Shown: one piece after another, positions 19,186 to 29,525 of the stretch
Position numbering within the stretch: position 1 is the first letter of the stretch
Layout: each line of letters starts with the position of its first letter
Origin: Phytohabitans suffuscus
GTDB taxonomy: Bacteria; Actinomycetota; Actinomycetes; Mycobacteriales; Micromonosporaceae
Direction of reading: 5' to 3'
Length of the DNA: 64,000 nucleotides
Assembly: GCF_011764565.1 (NCBI RefSeq)
Contig: NZ_AP022871.1
Coordinates: 1,922,001-1,986,000 of the forward strand
Program-made: the position numbers and the translations under genes
The notes under the pieces: model-generated
Seen by the model: only the letters and a program-made list of their open reading frames with translations
What the model was told of the DNA's origin: nothing
The model's database searches: none

Positions 19186-21879
19186 TCAGCGGCTGTCCGA
19201 GGCCACCGCGGTCTCGACCGACGCGCGGCCGGCCTCCAGCCGCGCGATCGGCACGCGGAACGGCGAGCAGGAGACGTAGTCCAGCCCGACCTCGTGGAAG
19301 AAGTGCACCGACTCCGGGTCGCCGCCGTGCTCGCCGCAGACGCCGACCTTGAGGTCCGGACGGGCCACCCGCCCCTCGTCGACGGCGATCCGCACCAGCC
19401 GCCCGACACCGTCGCGGTCGATCGACTCGAACGGCGAGATGCCGAAGATACCCAGCTCGATGTAGCGCCAGAAGAACGCGCCCTCGACGTCGTCGCGGGA
19501 GAAGCCCCACGCCATCTGGGTGAGGTCGTTGGTGCCGAACGAGAAGAACTCGGCCGCCTCGGCGATCTGGCCCGAGGTCAGCGCCGCCCGCGGCACCTCG
19601 ATCATCGTGCCGATCGACACCTCGCCGGCGCCCGTGTCGGCGATGATGCGCTCGGCCTCGGCGCGTACCGTCTCCAGTTCCTGCACCGCGCCGACGAGCG
19701 GCACCATGATCTCCGGATGCGGGCTGCCGCCGCGGGCCGCGCACTCGGCCGCGGCCTCGGCGATGGCGCGCACCTGCATCGCGAACAGGCCCGGGATGAC
19801 CAGGCCGAGCCGTACGCCGCGCAGGCCCAGCATCGGGTTCTGCTCGTGCATGCGGCGTACCGCGGCCAGCAGCGCCTCGGCCTTGCCCGCGTTCTCGCCC
19901 CGCTCGTGGGCGACCGCGACGCTCACGGCCAGCTCCTCCAGCGACGGCAGGAACTCGTGCAGCGGCGGGTCGATCAGCCGCACGGTGACCGGCAGCCCGT
20001 CCATCGCCTCGAAGATCTCGACGAAGTCGGCCCGCTGCAAGGGAAGCAGCGCGTCCAGCGCCTCCTGCCGCTCGCCCTCGGTGCGGGCGAGGATGAGCCG
20101 CTCGACCAGCTCCCGCCGCTCGCCGAGGAACATGTGCTCGGTGCGGCACAGGCCGATCCCTTCGGCCCCGAAGCGCCGCGCCCGCGCCGCGTCCTGCCCG
20201 GTGTCGGCGTTCGTCCGGACCCGCAGCCGCCGCGTCGCGTCGGCGTGCGCCATGATCCGGTGTACCGCCGACACGAGCGGATCCACGCCTTCCTGGTCGG
20301 CGTCCAGGTCGCCCTCGAAGTAACGGACCACTTCGGACGGTTGCACCGGCACCTCGCCCACGTACACCCGGCCGGTGGTGCCGTCGATGGAGATGACGTC
20401 CCCTTCGACGATCGTCGTACCGTCCACAGTGAACTTCTTCTTCCGGGTGTCCACCTCGAGCGCGTCGGCGCCGCTGACGCACGTCTTGCCCATGCCCCGC
20501 GCCACGACGGCCGCGTGGCTCGTCTTGCCGCCGCGCGAGGTGAGGATGCCCTGCGCCGCGATCATGCCGGCGAGGTCGTCCGGGTTGGTCTCCCGGCGTA
20601 CCAGGATGACGGCCTCGCCGCTCTTGGCCATCTCGATCGCGCTGGCCGCGTCGAAGACCGCCTTGCCGACCGCCGCGCCGGGCGAGGCGCCCACGCCCTT
20701 GGCCAGCGGCTTGGGCTCGTCGGAGAGGTCGAAGCGGGGGAACATCAGCTGGCCCAGCTGCGCGCCGTTGACCCGCAGGATGGCCTCGTCCAGGTCGATG
20801 AGCCCTTCGTCGACGAGCTGGCCGGCGATGATGAACGCGGCCGCCGCGGTGCGCTTGCCCACCCGGGTCTGCAGCATCCACAGCTTGCCCCGCTCGATGG
20901 TGAACTCGATGTCGCACAGGTCCCGGTAGTGGTTCTCCAATGTGGACATGATGCCGAGCAGCTGGTCGTACGACCTCTTGTCCAGCCGTTCCAGCTCCTG
21001 CAGCGGGATCGTGTTGCGGATACCGGCGACCACGTCCTCGCCCTGGGCGTTGGCCAGGTAGTCGCCGTAGATGCCCTGGGTGCCGGAGGCGGGGTCGCGG
21101 GTGAAGGCGACACCGGTACCGGAGTCGGGACCGAGGTTGCCGAAGACCATCGCCACCACGCTCACGGCGGTGCCGAGGTCGGCCGGGATGCGCTCCTGGC
21201 GCCGGTAGAGCACGGCCCGTTCCGCGTGCCACGAGTCGAAGACCGCGCGGATCGCCAGGTCCATCTGCTCGCGGGCGTCCTGCGGAAACTCGCGCCCGGC
21301 GTGCTTGGCGAAGATCTTCTTGTACGCGTCGACCAGCGCCCGCAGGTCGGCCGCGTCCAGGTCGAGGTCGTTCACGGTGCCCCGGGCCCGCTTGGCGTCG
21401 TCGAGCGCGTGCTCGAACTCCTCGCCCGGCACCTCACAGACGGTCTTGCCGAACATCTGGATCAGACGGCGGTACGAGTCCCACGCGAAACGCTCGTCAC
21501 CGCCGGCCTGCATGGCCAGGCCCGCCACGCTCTCGTCGTTGAGCCCCACGTTGAGGACGGTCTCCATCATGCCCGGCATCGAGTAGCGGGCACCCGAGCG
21601 GACCGACACCAGCAGCGGGTCGGTCGCCTCGCCGAGGCGCTTGCCACGCGCCTCCTCCAGGGCCGTCAGGTGGATGTCCACCTGCTCGCGCAGCCCGCCC
21701 GGCTCGTGACCTGTGGTCAGGTACGCCCGGCACGCCTCTGTCGTGATGGTGAAGCCCGGCGGTACGGGCAGTCCGAGGTTCGTCATCTCGGCGAGGTTGG
21801 CGCCCTTGCCGCCGAGGAGGTCGGCCATGTCCTTGTTGCCTTCGACGAAGTCGTACACGTAGACGGGGTTCGCTGCCAC
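19186..21879 (-). CDS. ppdK: Pyruvate phosphate dikinase
   Basis: Interconverts pyruvate + ATP + phosphate and phosphoenolpyruvate + AMP + diphosphate. At 897 residues it has the full length of the family. N-terminal ATP-grasp domain begins VYDFVEGNKDMADLLGGKGA; the phosphohistidine domain has RGGKTSHAAVVARGMGK with the catalytic His near residue 454; the C-terminal barrel shows GFSRDDVEGAFF and CGEHGGDPESVHFF with the catalytic Cys near residue 846. GTG start preceded by AGGAGG with five-base spacing. It is a single transcription unit downstream of dus, with an upstream inverted repeat GTTCA-ccgt-TGAAC at 21899-21912 that might be an operator. Confidence 0.98.
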   Translation of the reverse strand: MAANPVYVYDFVEGNKDMADLLGGKGANLAEMTNLGLPVPPGFTITTEACRAYLTTGHEPGGLREQVDIHLTALEEARGKRLGEATDPLLVSVRSGARYSMPGMMETVLNVGLNDESVAGLAMQAGGDERFAWDSYRRLIQMFGKTVCEVPGEEFEHALDDAKRARGTVNDLDLDAADLRALVDAYKKIFAKHAGREFPQDAREQMDLAIRAVFDSWHAERAVLYRRQERIPADLGTAVSVVAMVFGNLGPDSGTGVAFTRDPASGTQGIYGDYLANAQGEDVVAGIRNTIPLQELERLDKRSYDQLLGIMSTLENHYRDLCDIEFTIERGKLWMLQTRVGKRTAAAAFIIAGQLVDEGLIDLDEAILRVNGAQLGQLMFPRFDLSDEPKPLAKGVGASPGAAVGKAVFDAASAIEMAKSGEAVILVRRETNPDDLAGMIAAQGILTSRGGKTSHAAVVARGMGKTCVSGADALEVDTRKKKFTVDGTTIVEGDVISIDGTTGRVYVGEVPVQPSEVVRYFEGDLDADQEGVDPLVSAVHRIMAHADATRRLRVRTNADTGQDAARARRFGAEGIGLCRTEHMFLGERRELVERLILARTEGERQEALDALLPLQRADFVEIFEAMDGLPVTVRLIDPPLHEFLPSLEELAVSVAVAHERGENAGKAEALLAAVRRMHEQNPMLGLRGVRLGLVIPGLFAMQVRAIAEAAAECAARGGSPHPEIMVPLVGAVQELETVRAEAERIIADTGAGEVSIGTMIEVPRAALTSGQIAEAAEFFSFGTNDLTQMAWGFSRDDVEGAFFWRYIELGIFGISPFESIDRDGVGRLVRIAVDEGRVARPDLKVGVCGEHGGDPESVHFFHEVGLDYVSCSPFRVPIARLEAGRASVETAVASDSR

Positions 21880-22055
21880 CAGAGCCTCCTGCCACCGCGT
21901 TCACCGTTGAACGAGGGATTAGTACCCAATGGTGGGCGAAGGTTAAGCGAGATACGCCACGTCTCGGGAGGGTTCGGTGACCAGCGGCACACCAGCCAGG
22001 GGTGTGACGTTCGTTGGGGTGTCTGGGAACGGTTCCACGCGCACATTCGCGCGCG

Positions 22056-23176
22056 CTAGCCCCTGAATCGTCGTGTTCGGCGTCATCCGGGACGGCTTCG
22101 GAATCGCGGTCGTCGAGCCACCCGTACGGGAGGACGACCCGGGCCGGAGCGTTGGTGCGGCCGCGGGGCTGGCCCAGGATCTCGGCCGGAAACGGCCCGC
22201 CGGCGTCGACCTTGCCGAGCAGGTCGTCGAGCTCGGCCAGCGACGAGGCCATCGCCATCGCGCGGCGCAGCTCCGCGCCGACCGGAAAGCCCTTGAGGTA
22301 CCAGGCGACGTGCTTACGGAAGTCGGTGACCGCCTCGCGCTCCACGCCCCACCAGTCGACCAGCAGCTCGGCGTGGCGGCGCATGACCCGGGCGACCTCG
22401 CCGAGCGTGGGCAGGACGCGCTCGGACCGGCCGGCGAACCCGGCGGCGAGGTCGGCGAAGAGCCACGGGCGGCCCAGGCAGCCACGGCCGACCACCACGC
22501 CGTCGCAGCCGGTCTCGGCCACCATGCGCAGGGCGTCACCGGCCTCCCAGATGTCGCCGTTGCCCAGCACCGGCACGTCGAGTGCCTGCTTGAGCGTGGC
22601 GATCGCCTCCCAGTCGGCGGCGCCGGAGTAGCGCTGGGCGGCGGTGCGCGCGTGCAGGGCGACCCAGGCGACACCGGCGTCCTGCGCGGTCAGCCCGGCC
22701 TCGACGTACGTCAGGTGGTCGTCGTCGATACCCTTGCGCATCTTGACCGTGACCGGCAGCCCGCCGGCGTTGTCGACCGCCGCCCGCACGATCGCGCCGA
22801 AGAGCCGCCGCTTCCACGGGATCGCCGAGCCGCCGCCCTTGCTGGTGATCTTTTTGACGCTGCAACCGAAGTTGAGGTCGATGTGGTCGGCGAGGTTCTC
22901 GTCGGCGACGCGCCGCACGGCCTTCGCCGTGATGTCCGGGTCGACGCCGTAGAGCTGCATGCTGCGCGGGTGCTCGCCGGCACCGAACTGGATCAGCCGC
23001 TCGGTCTTCGGGTTGCGGTGGTGCAGGGCGACCGTCGTGATCATTTCGCAGACGTAGAGGCCCGCGCCGTACTCGCGGCAGAGCTGGCGGAACGCCACGT
23101 TGGTGATGCCGGCCATCGGTGCCAGCACCACCGGCGGATCGATCCCGTGCCGACCCAGCGTCAACGTCCCACTCAC
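22056..23176 (-). CDS. dusB: tRNA-dihydrouridine synthase, DusB type, apparent frameshift at the last codons
   Basis: FMN-dependent reductase that makes dihydrouridine in tRNA. Conserved blocks: VVLAPMAGITNVAFRQLCRE, DLNFGCSVKKITSKGGGSA, TVKMRKGIDD, ALHARTAAQRYSG, VLGNGDIWEA and GVVVGRGCLGRPWLF. The C-terminus should read HDDSGG followed by TAG. One G is missing from a run (CCCC at 22060-22063 on the plus strand, five expected), so the frame as given runs on for about 190 extra codons into ppdK, which is not credible. Restoring the base gives 373 residues. GTG at 23176 is the likely start, about 20 bases from the divergent XdhC-like gene. Confidence 0.93.
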
Positions 23177-23199
23177 GGCAACCAGGGTAGTTTGGGTTG

Positions 23200-23724
23200 G
23201 TGACCACATCCGATCCGGCGTGCGCCACGGCACAGGGCGACCTCCTGCCCGATCGCGGTCCGCGCACGCTCGTCGCCGTCTTCGAGACGCCCGTCGCCGA
23301 GCACCTGATCCGCTTCGCCGCCGACCTGGGCTACCGCACGGTGCTCGTCGAGCCCCAGCCCCGCCTGCTGGCCGGCACCCCCAAGCCGCACGGCGACCAG
23401 ACGGTGGCCAGCATCGCCACCGCCGGGCTCGACGAGCACACCGATGTCGTCGTCACCGACCACAACCGCCCCGAGTTGGGCGCGATGCTGCGCGACGCGC
23501 TCGACGCCAAGGCGAGGTGGATCGGCGTGATGGGCGCCAAGCACCACACCGCGCCGCACGTCGGGGCCCTCAAGGAGCTCGGCGTCGACGACGCGGCGAT
23601 CGCCCGCGTGCACCGCCCGATCGGCCTCAACATCGGCTCCAGGACACCGGCCGAGATCGCCCTGGCCACGCTCGCCGGCCTGATCGCCGACCGCAACCGC
23701 CGCCCCGGCGGCTTCGCCTTCTAG
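23200..23724 (+). CDS. XdhC/CoxI C-terminal (Rossmann) domain protein
   Basis: A 174-residue protein made of the C-terminal Rossmann half of XdhC/CoxI proteins, which help insert the molybdenum cofactor into xanthine or CO dehydrogenases. Signatures: LVAVFETPVAEHLIRFAADLGY, KARWIGVMGAKHH and HRPIGLNIGSRTPAEIALATLAG. The N-terminal CoxI half with its conserved Cys is absent and no molybdenum enzyme gene is nearby, so its actual job is open. GTG at 23200 or TTG at 23197 could start it. Divergent from dus, convergent with glyS. Confidence 0.8.
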   Translation: MTTSDPACATAQGDLLPDRGPRTLVAVFETPVAEHLIRFAADLGYRTVLVEPQPRLLAGTPKPHGDQTVASIATAGLDEHTDVVVTDHNRPELGAMLRDALDAKARWIGVMGAKHHTAPHVGALKELGVDDAAIARVHRPIGLNIGSRTPAEIALATLAGLIADRNRRPGGFAF

Positions 23725-23731
23725 GACACTC

Positions 23732-23785
23732 GCGGATCGTGGTATCCAGCTGCTGCCATGGCGACAGCCAAATACCACGATCCGC
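23732..23785. terminator. Long hairpin between convergent genes, member of a repeated palindrome family
   Basis: Perfect 14-base arms GCGGATCGTGGTAT / ATACCACGATCCGC (23732-23745 and 23772-23785) around a 26-base loop that itself holds an inner GCTG..GCCATGGC..CAGC pairing. It lies between the 3' ends of the XdhC-like gene and glyS and could end both transcripts. The same outer arms recur at 31088-31137 and 63318-63364. Confidence 0.75.
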
Positions 23786-23806
23786 TCCTCAGCCGCGGAC
23801 GCCGGG

Positions 23807-25186
<1,380 letters not shown>

Positions 25187-25336
25187 GTGAAGATTCCTCC
25201 TGCGCCGGCTGGCGGTCGGCGGGGACCAAAGCGGCTGGCGAACCAGCGACTGGCGAATACGGACGGGACTTACAACGGCTACCGCCACCGTACGGTTACC
25301 GGCGGCCCAAACCCCAGCAGATTACCTCGCCCACGA

Positions 25337-25849
25337 TCAGCCGCTGATGCCACACACCTCGAACTGGCCGGTGCTCCCGTCCTGGGCCAGCGTGATCTCG
25401 AGCCGGTCCCGCCCGCCGGTCGCGTACGTCACGTCGGCCGGCACGGTCAGGTCGGTCAGGTTGACGTCGCCGACCTGGTACGACGTCACCCGCGGCTCGC
25501 GCGAGACCCGGGCGGCGAACTCGGCCTCCGACTCGCCGCGCTGCAGGTCGTTGCAGAGCAGCTTGTACGCGTCCGGGTACCTCTGCTGGGCGAGCGCGTC
25601 GAAGTAGTCGCCGACGATCGTGTCGGCCTGCTCGTTGAGCGACTCCGCCTGCGTGATCACGAGCCCGACCAGCGCCGTGCCGCCGGCACCGCAGCAGAGC
25701 ACCGCGGCCAGGCCGGCGATGCCCAGGGACAGCCACATGCGCGCGTTACGCCCCTCGCTGGGCGGCGCGGCGAACGGGGGCGTCACGCCCGGTCCAGGTG
25801 GCGGCGGTGGCACGTCGGTGGGCGAGGGTGCGCCGGCTGCCAGCGTCAT
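25337..25849 (-). CDS. Membrane-anchored extracytoplasmic hypothetical protein
   Basis: A 170-residue protein: Pro-rich N-terminus (residues 1-33), one membrane segment (about 38-65, MWLSLGIAGLAAVLCCGAGGTALVGLVI), then an extracellular domain of about 100 residues with LNEQADTIVGDYFDALAQQRYPDAYKLLCNDLQ, which resembles the DUF4878/NTF2-like pattern of actinobacterial lipoprotein-like domains. Two Cys (about 97 and 166) could form a disulphide outside the cell. Function unknown. It is monocistronic between glyS and the monooxygenase-like gene. Confidence 0.75.
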   Translation of the reverse strand: MTLAAGAPSPTDVPPPPPGPGVTPPFAAPPSEGRNARMWLSLGIAGLAAVLCCGAGGTALVGLVITQAESLNEQADTIVGDYFDALAQQRYPDAYKLLCNDLQRGESEAEFAARVSREPRVTSYQVGDVNLTDLTVPADVTYATGGRDRLEITLAQDGSTGQFEVCGISG

Positions 25850-25877
25850 GACGGCAAGGGTAGTGCGCGATCGCCCG

Positions 25878-26219
25878 TCATCGTCCGGGATCGGCCGCTC
25901 GGTCGCTGGCCGAGGTCACGACCTCGCCGCCGGGCACCGCCTCGGCCAGCGCCTCGTACGCCGAGGGCTCGTCCAGCGACTCGGCGAGCAGCGGGGTGGC
26001 GTACACCTTGACGTCGAAGGCGCCCAGGGCCCGCCGGTACGTGCCGACCGACTCCCACTCGGTGACCAGGCACCAGTGCGACGGCTCGTCGAGCGAGCGG
26101 GTGAGGCGCCCGCGCAGGTAGCCGGGGCGGGCCGCGAGGGCGGCCAGCGCGGCGTGGGCCCGCTCGGTGAACGACCCGGCCGCGTCCTGCTCGACCACGA
26201 ACCGGTTCATGACCAGCAC
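25878..26219 (-). CDS. Antibiotic biosynthesis monooxygenase (ABM) domain protein
   Basis: A 113-residue ferredoxin-like fold protein with FVVEQDAAGSFTERAHAALAALAARPGYLRGRL and HWCLVTEWESVGTYRRAL, the pattern of small cofactor-free or haem-handling ABM proteins. Actual activity is unknown. GTG at 26219 is chosen because AGGAGG lies seven bases upstream. It is divergent from the small membrane protein gene only 25 bases away, so both must share a very compact promoter region. Confidence 0.8.
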   Translation of the reverse strand: MLVMNRFVVEQDAAGSFTERAHAALAALAARPGYLRGRLTRSLDEPSHWCLVTEWESVGTYRRALGAFDVKVYATPLLAESLDEPSAYEALAEAVPGGEVVTSASDRAADPGR

Positions 26220-26244
26220 CCGCGCCTCCTTAGAGTGGAATCCC

Positions 26245-26493
26245 ATGAAGGGTACGCGTGACGCCCGGCTGGCCCGGATCAACCCGACCGCCGCGTTCCT
26301 CGGCGCGCTGGCGGTCATGCTCGTCGGCCTCTTCGCGCCCGGCGCGATCGGCGGGGTGGTGCTGCTCGCGCTGGCCGGCGGGCTGATCTACCTGATGGGC
26401 CGCACATGGCCGGTGGCCGCGCCACGGACGCGGACGATCCGGGTGATCATGCTGGGCCTGCTGCTCCTGGTGGCGTTCGCCAAGATCCTATAG
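26245..26493 (+). CDS. Small two-to-three-helix membrane protein, DUF6703 type
   Basis: An 82-residue protein: a short basic start (MKGTRDARLARINPTAAFL), then hydrophobic segments at about 17-35 and 38-50 and a third at 65-80, separated by the basic stretch RTWPVAAPRTRTIR. It resembles the DUF6703 family of small actinobacterial membrane proteins (recalled, not searched). Role unknown. It stands directly before the Zur box of the zinc operon but is transcribed separately. Confidence 0.7.
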   Translation: MKGTRDARLARINPTAAFLGALAVMLVGLFAPGAIGGVVLLALAGGLIYLMGRTWPVAAPRTRTIRVIMLGLLLLVAFAKIL

Positions 26494-26506
26494 ACCTATG
26501 CGCTTT

Positions 26507-26521
26507 TGACAATCATTGTCA
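26507..26521. promoter_or_regulatory. Zur box
   Basis: A 15-base palindrome TGACAATCATTGTCA, with perfect 7-base arms around one central base, in an AT-rich pocket 20 bases before the znuA start. It matches the actinobacterial Zur operator pattern (TGAxAATxATTxTCA), and the zur gene is in the same cluster, so zinc-dependent repression of the znu operon is well supported. Confidence 0.88.
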
Positions 26522-26541
26522 TCTCGGCGGAGAGTGGGGGT

Positions 26542-27498
26542 ATGCGAAACCGCCCCACCCCTCGGGCACTCCTGGCCGCGGCCCTGGCCGTCGGCACGCT
26601 CACCGCCTGCGGTGATGACACCACCGGTGCCGCCGCCGACCAGCTCGCCGTCGTGGCCGCCTTCTACCCGCTGCAGTTCGTCGCCGAACGGGTCGGCGGC
26701 GACGCGGTGCACGTGACCAACCTCGCCAAGCCCGGCGCCGAGCCGCACGACCTGGAGCTCAACGCCGACCAGGTGGCCCAGATCGCGGACGCCAAGGTCG
26801 TCGTCTACCTCAAGGGCTTCCAGCCGGCCGTCGACGAGGCGGTGGAGCAGCAGGGCGCCGACCGGGCGTTCGACGTGTCCACGGCCGTACCGCTGCTCGA
26901 CGCCTCCGACGCCGGCCACTCCCACGAGGGCGAAGAAGAGCCCGGCGGTGACGAGCACGAAGAGGAGGCGTCGGGTGGCAAGGACCCGCACGTCTGGCTC
27001 GACCCCACCCGCCTGGCCACCATCGGCGACAAGGTCGCGGAGCGGCTCGGCCAGGCCGACCCGGACCACGCGGCCGACTACACTGCCCGCGCGGCGGCGC
27101 TCCGGACCGACCTGGACACGCTGGACAAGGAGTACGCGGCCGGGCTGAAGACCTGCGAGCGGCGCGAGATCGTCACCAGCCACTCCGCGTTCGGATACCT
27201 GGCCGACCGGTACGACCTCGAACAGATCGGCATCACCGGTCTCACCCCGGAGGACGAGCCGTCGCCGCAGCGGCTGGCCGAGGTGGCCACCGAGGCGCGC
27301 GAGCACAAGGCGACCACGATCTTCTTCGAGACGCTGGTGAGCCCGAAGGTGGCCGAGACCATCGCCAGCGAGGTCGGGGCGAAGACCGCGGTCCTCGATC
27401 CGATCGAAGGGCTGGAGCCGGGCAGTTCCGACGACTACTTTTCGGTGATGCGGAAAAATCTTGCCGTGCTCGGGCCGGCGCTGGGCTGCGGCACGTGA
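26542..27498 (+). CDS. znuA: Zinc ABC transporter substrate-binding lipoprotein
   Basis: Extracytoplasmic zinc-binding lipoprotein of 318 residues. Signal peptide ends in the lipobox LTAC (Cys near residue 22). Cluster A-I family features: VVAAFYPLQFVAERVGGD, a metal His in GAEPHDLEL, a second in DPHVWLDP, a third in TSHSAFGYLADRY, and an acidic ligand region FFETLVSPKVAETIA. Between the first two lies a His/Glu-rich loop (HSHEGEEEPGGDEHEEE), common in high-affinity zinc-binding proteins. ATG at 26542 is used, with GGAGAGTGGGGG upstream; earlier open codons overlap the Zur box. The stop overlaps the znuC start. Confidence 0.95.
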   Translation: MRNRPTPRALLAAALAVGTLTACGDDTTGAAADQLAVVAAFYPLQFVAERVGGDAVHVTNLAKPGAEPHDLELNADQVAQIADAKVVVYLKGFQPAVDEAVEQQGADRAFDVSTAVPLLDASDAGHSHEGEEEPGGDEHEEEASGGKDPHVWLDPTRLATIGDKVAERLGQADPDHAADYTARAAALRTDLDTLDKEYAAGLKTCERREIVTSHSAFGYLADRYDLEQIGITGLTPEDEPSPQRLAEVATEAREHKATTIFFETLVSPKVAETIASEVGAKTAVLDPIEGLEPGSSDDYFSVMRKNLAVLGPALGCGT

Positions 27499-28258
27499 GT
27501 GACGGCAACGTCGTGGACGTCTCGCACGGGGTGGTCGCTTACGGCGACCGCCCCGTCCTGCGTGACGTCTCCCTCCGCGTCACGGCCGGCGAGGTGGTGG
27601 CGATCCTGGGCGCCAACGGCTCGGGCAAGTCCACCCTGATCCGCGCGATCCTCGGGCTGATCCCGCTCCGGGCCGGCGGCATCTCGCTCTTCGGCACGCC
27701 GCTGCGCCGCTTCCGGCAGCGGCACCGGATCGGGTACGTGCCGCAGCGGATCGGCGCCGGCAGCGGCGTGCCCGCCACGGTGCGCGAGGTCGTCGCCTCC
27801 GGCCGCCTGGCCCGCCGCGGGGTGCTGCGCCCGCCCGGCGCCGCCGACCGGGCCGCCGTGGCCACCGCCCTGGAGGCCGTGGGCCTCGCCGACCGGGCGG
27901 GTGACCCCGTGACCACCCTTTCCGGCGGGCAGCAGCAGCGCACGCTGATCGCCCGCGCGCTGGCCGGCGAGCCCGAGGTGCTGGTGCTCGACGAGCCCAC
28001 CGCCGGCGTCGACGCCGCCAGCCAGCTGGCGTTCGCCGAGGCGCTGCGCGGCTTCGTGGCCGGGGCGGGACGGTGCTGCTCGTCGCGCACGAGCTCGGGC
28101 CGCTCCAGCCGCTGGTGGGGCGCGCGGTGGTCGTACACGACGGACAGATCGCCCACGACGGCGCGTGCCCTCCGCCGGCGGGCCACCACGCCCTGCCCGG
28201 CCACGACCACGTCCACCCGCACGAGCATCCGGCACCGCACGGGGTGTTCCACCAGTGA
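27495..28258 (+). CDS. znuC: Zinc ABC transporter ATPase, apparent frameshift
   Basis: ATP-binding subunit. Walker A GANGSGKST, Q-loop region YVPQRIG, signature LSGGQQQR, Walker B VLVLDEPTAG are all in the first frame. After RGFVAGAG the expected VLLVAHELGPLQPLVGRAV is in another frame: the run GGG at 28067-28069 lacks one base. With it restored the product is 254 residues and ends in a His-rich tail (GHHALPGHDHVHPHEHPAPH), unusual for an ATPase and perhaps a zinc buffer or sensor (inference). The start GTG overlaps the znuA stop and the end overlaps the znuB start, so the three are translationally coupled. Confidence 0.9.
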
Positions 28259-29130
28259 GCCTCTTCCAGTACGACTTCATGATCCGGGCGCTGGTCGGCG
28301 CGCTGGTGATCGGGCTTTCCGCCCCCGCGCTCGGCATCTACCTCGTGCAGCGGCGGATGTCCCTGATCGGCGACGGCATCGGGCACGTGGCGCTGACCGG
28401 CGTCGGCGTGGGGCTGCTGCTCGACACCTCCCCCGTGCTCACCGCGGTGATCGTCTCGACCGCCGGGGCCGTCGCGATCGAGCTGCTCCGCGAGCGCGGC
28501 CGCACCTCCGGCGACCAGGCCCTCGCGCTGCTCTTCTACGGCGGCATCGCGGGCGGCGTGATGCTCGTCGGCCTCTCCGACAACCGCAGCAACGCCAACC
28601 TCATGGCGTACCTCTTCGGCTCGCTCACCACCACCTCCCGCGACGACCTGATCGTGATCGTCGTACTGGGCGTGGCCGTGCTCGCCGCGATGCTGCTGCT
28701 GCGGCCGGCACTGTTCGCGATCTGCCACGACGAGGAGTACGCCCGGGTCTCCGGCCTGCCCGTCCGCACGCTCAACGTGCTGATCGCGGTCACCGCCGCG
28801 GTCACCGTGACGATCGCCATGCGTACCGTCGGGCTGCTGCTGGTCAGCGCGCTCATGGTCGTACCGGTGGCCGCCGCGCAGCAGGTCACACGGGGCTTCC
28901 GGGCCACGATGGCGCTGGCGATGGGCCTGGGGCTGCTCTCCGCCGGGCTCGGCGTCTGGGTGGCCGGCGAGGTCGACACCGCCGCCGGCGCGACCATCGT
29001 GGTGCTGGCCATCGGCGCGTTCGTCGCGATCGCCGCCGGGGCGGCCGCCTGGCGGCTGCTGCGCCGTCGGGTCCAGGCGGTCCCCCAACCCGCCGACGTG
29101 GAACCCCCGGACGTCGTCCTAGAACGCTGA
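28255..29130 (+). CDS. znuB: Zinc ABC transporter permease
   Basis: Integral membrane subunit of 291 residues with eight or so hydrophobic segments and the family motifs LVQRRMSLIGDGIGHVALTGVG near the N-terminus, ALLFYGGIAGGVML, and MRTVGLLLVSALMVVPVAAA. This is the metal-cation FecCD-like class specific for zinc or manganese. GTG start at 28255 overlaps the znuC stop in a GTGA arrangement. The hydrophilic C-terminal tail is about 30 residues. A 29-base gap leads to the ArsR-type gene. Confidence 0.93.
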   Translation: MSLFQYDFMIRALVGALVIGLSAPALGIYLVQRRMSLIGDGIGHVALTGVGVGLLLDTSPVLTAVIVSTAGAVAIELLRERGRTSGDQALALLFYGGIAGGVMLVGLSDNRSNANLMAYLFGSLTTTSRDDLIVIVVLGVAVLAAMLLLRPALFAICHDEEYARVSGLPVRTLNVLIAVTAAVTVTIAMRTVGLLLVSALMVVPVAAAQQVTRGFRATMALAMGLGLLSAGLGVWVAGEVDTAAGATIVVLAIGAFVAIAAGAAAWRLLRRRVQAVPQPADVEPPDVVLER

Positions 29131-29159
29131 TCGCCCGCCGCTTGGACTACGGTTGCGGG

Positions 29160-29525
29160 GTGACAACGACGGCCGGATACGAGGCGTACGAGGGTGCGGG
29201 CGAGTTGCTCCGCGCCCTGTCCGCGCCCATCCGGGTGGCGATCGTCACCGAGCTCGCCGGCGGTGAGCGCTGCGTGCACGAGCTGGTGGACAAGCTCGGC
29301 GCGCCGCAGCCGCTGGTCTCCCAACACCTGCGTGTCCTGCGGGGCGCGGGCGTGGTGCGCGGCGCCCGGCGTGGCCGCGAGATCGCATACACGCTGGTCG
29401 ACGAGCACATCGCGCACATCGTGGCGGACGCTGTCAGCCACGCGCGGGAGGCGCACGTGCGGGAGCGCGGCTCCACGGCGGCGGCCCACGACGGCGGTGA
29501 GCGAGCGATCGAGGAGAAGCATTGA
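29160..29525 (+). CDS. ArsR/SmtB-family metal-sensing repressor
   Basis: A 121-residue winged-helix repressor: GELLRALSAPIRVAIVTELAGGERCVHELVDKLGAPQPLVSQHLRVLRGAGVV. The C-terminal helix carries DEH followed, ten residues on, by HARE, which matches the alpha5 zinc site (D-x-H-x10-H-x2-E/H) of SmtB and CzrA. A zinc-responsive repressor is therefore likely. GTG at 29160. Its stop overlaps the start of the Fur/Zur gene (TTGA), so two zinc sensors of different families are made from one message with the uptake system. Confidence 0.88.
   Translation: MTTTAGYEAYEGAGELLRALSAPIRVAIVTELAGGERCVHELVDKLGAPQPLVSQHLRVLRGAGVVRGARRGREIAYTLVDEHIAHIVADAVSHAREAHVRERGSTAAAHDGGERAIEEKH

Noticed and set aside
21497..22055. 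C-terminal extension of dus reading on into ppdK
   Set aside because: It results from a lost base at 22060-22063; with it restored the protein stops at the expected place.
19294..22059. 921-codon plus-strand frame opposite ppdK
   Set aside because: Low-complexity His/Arg/Val-rich translation with no domain; ppdK is unmistakable on the other strand.
25187..25336. tRNA gene or T-box leader before glyS
   Set aside because: No T-loop GTTCGAxTC, no cloverleaf and no T-box sequence found on either strand.
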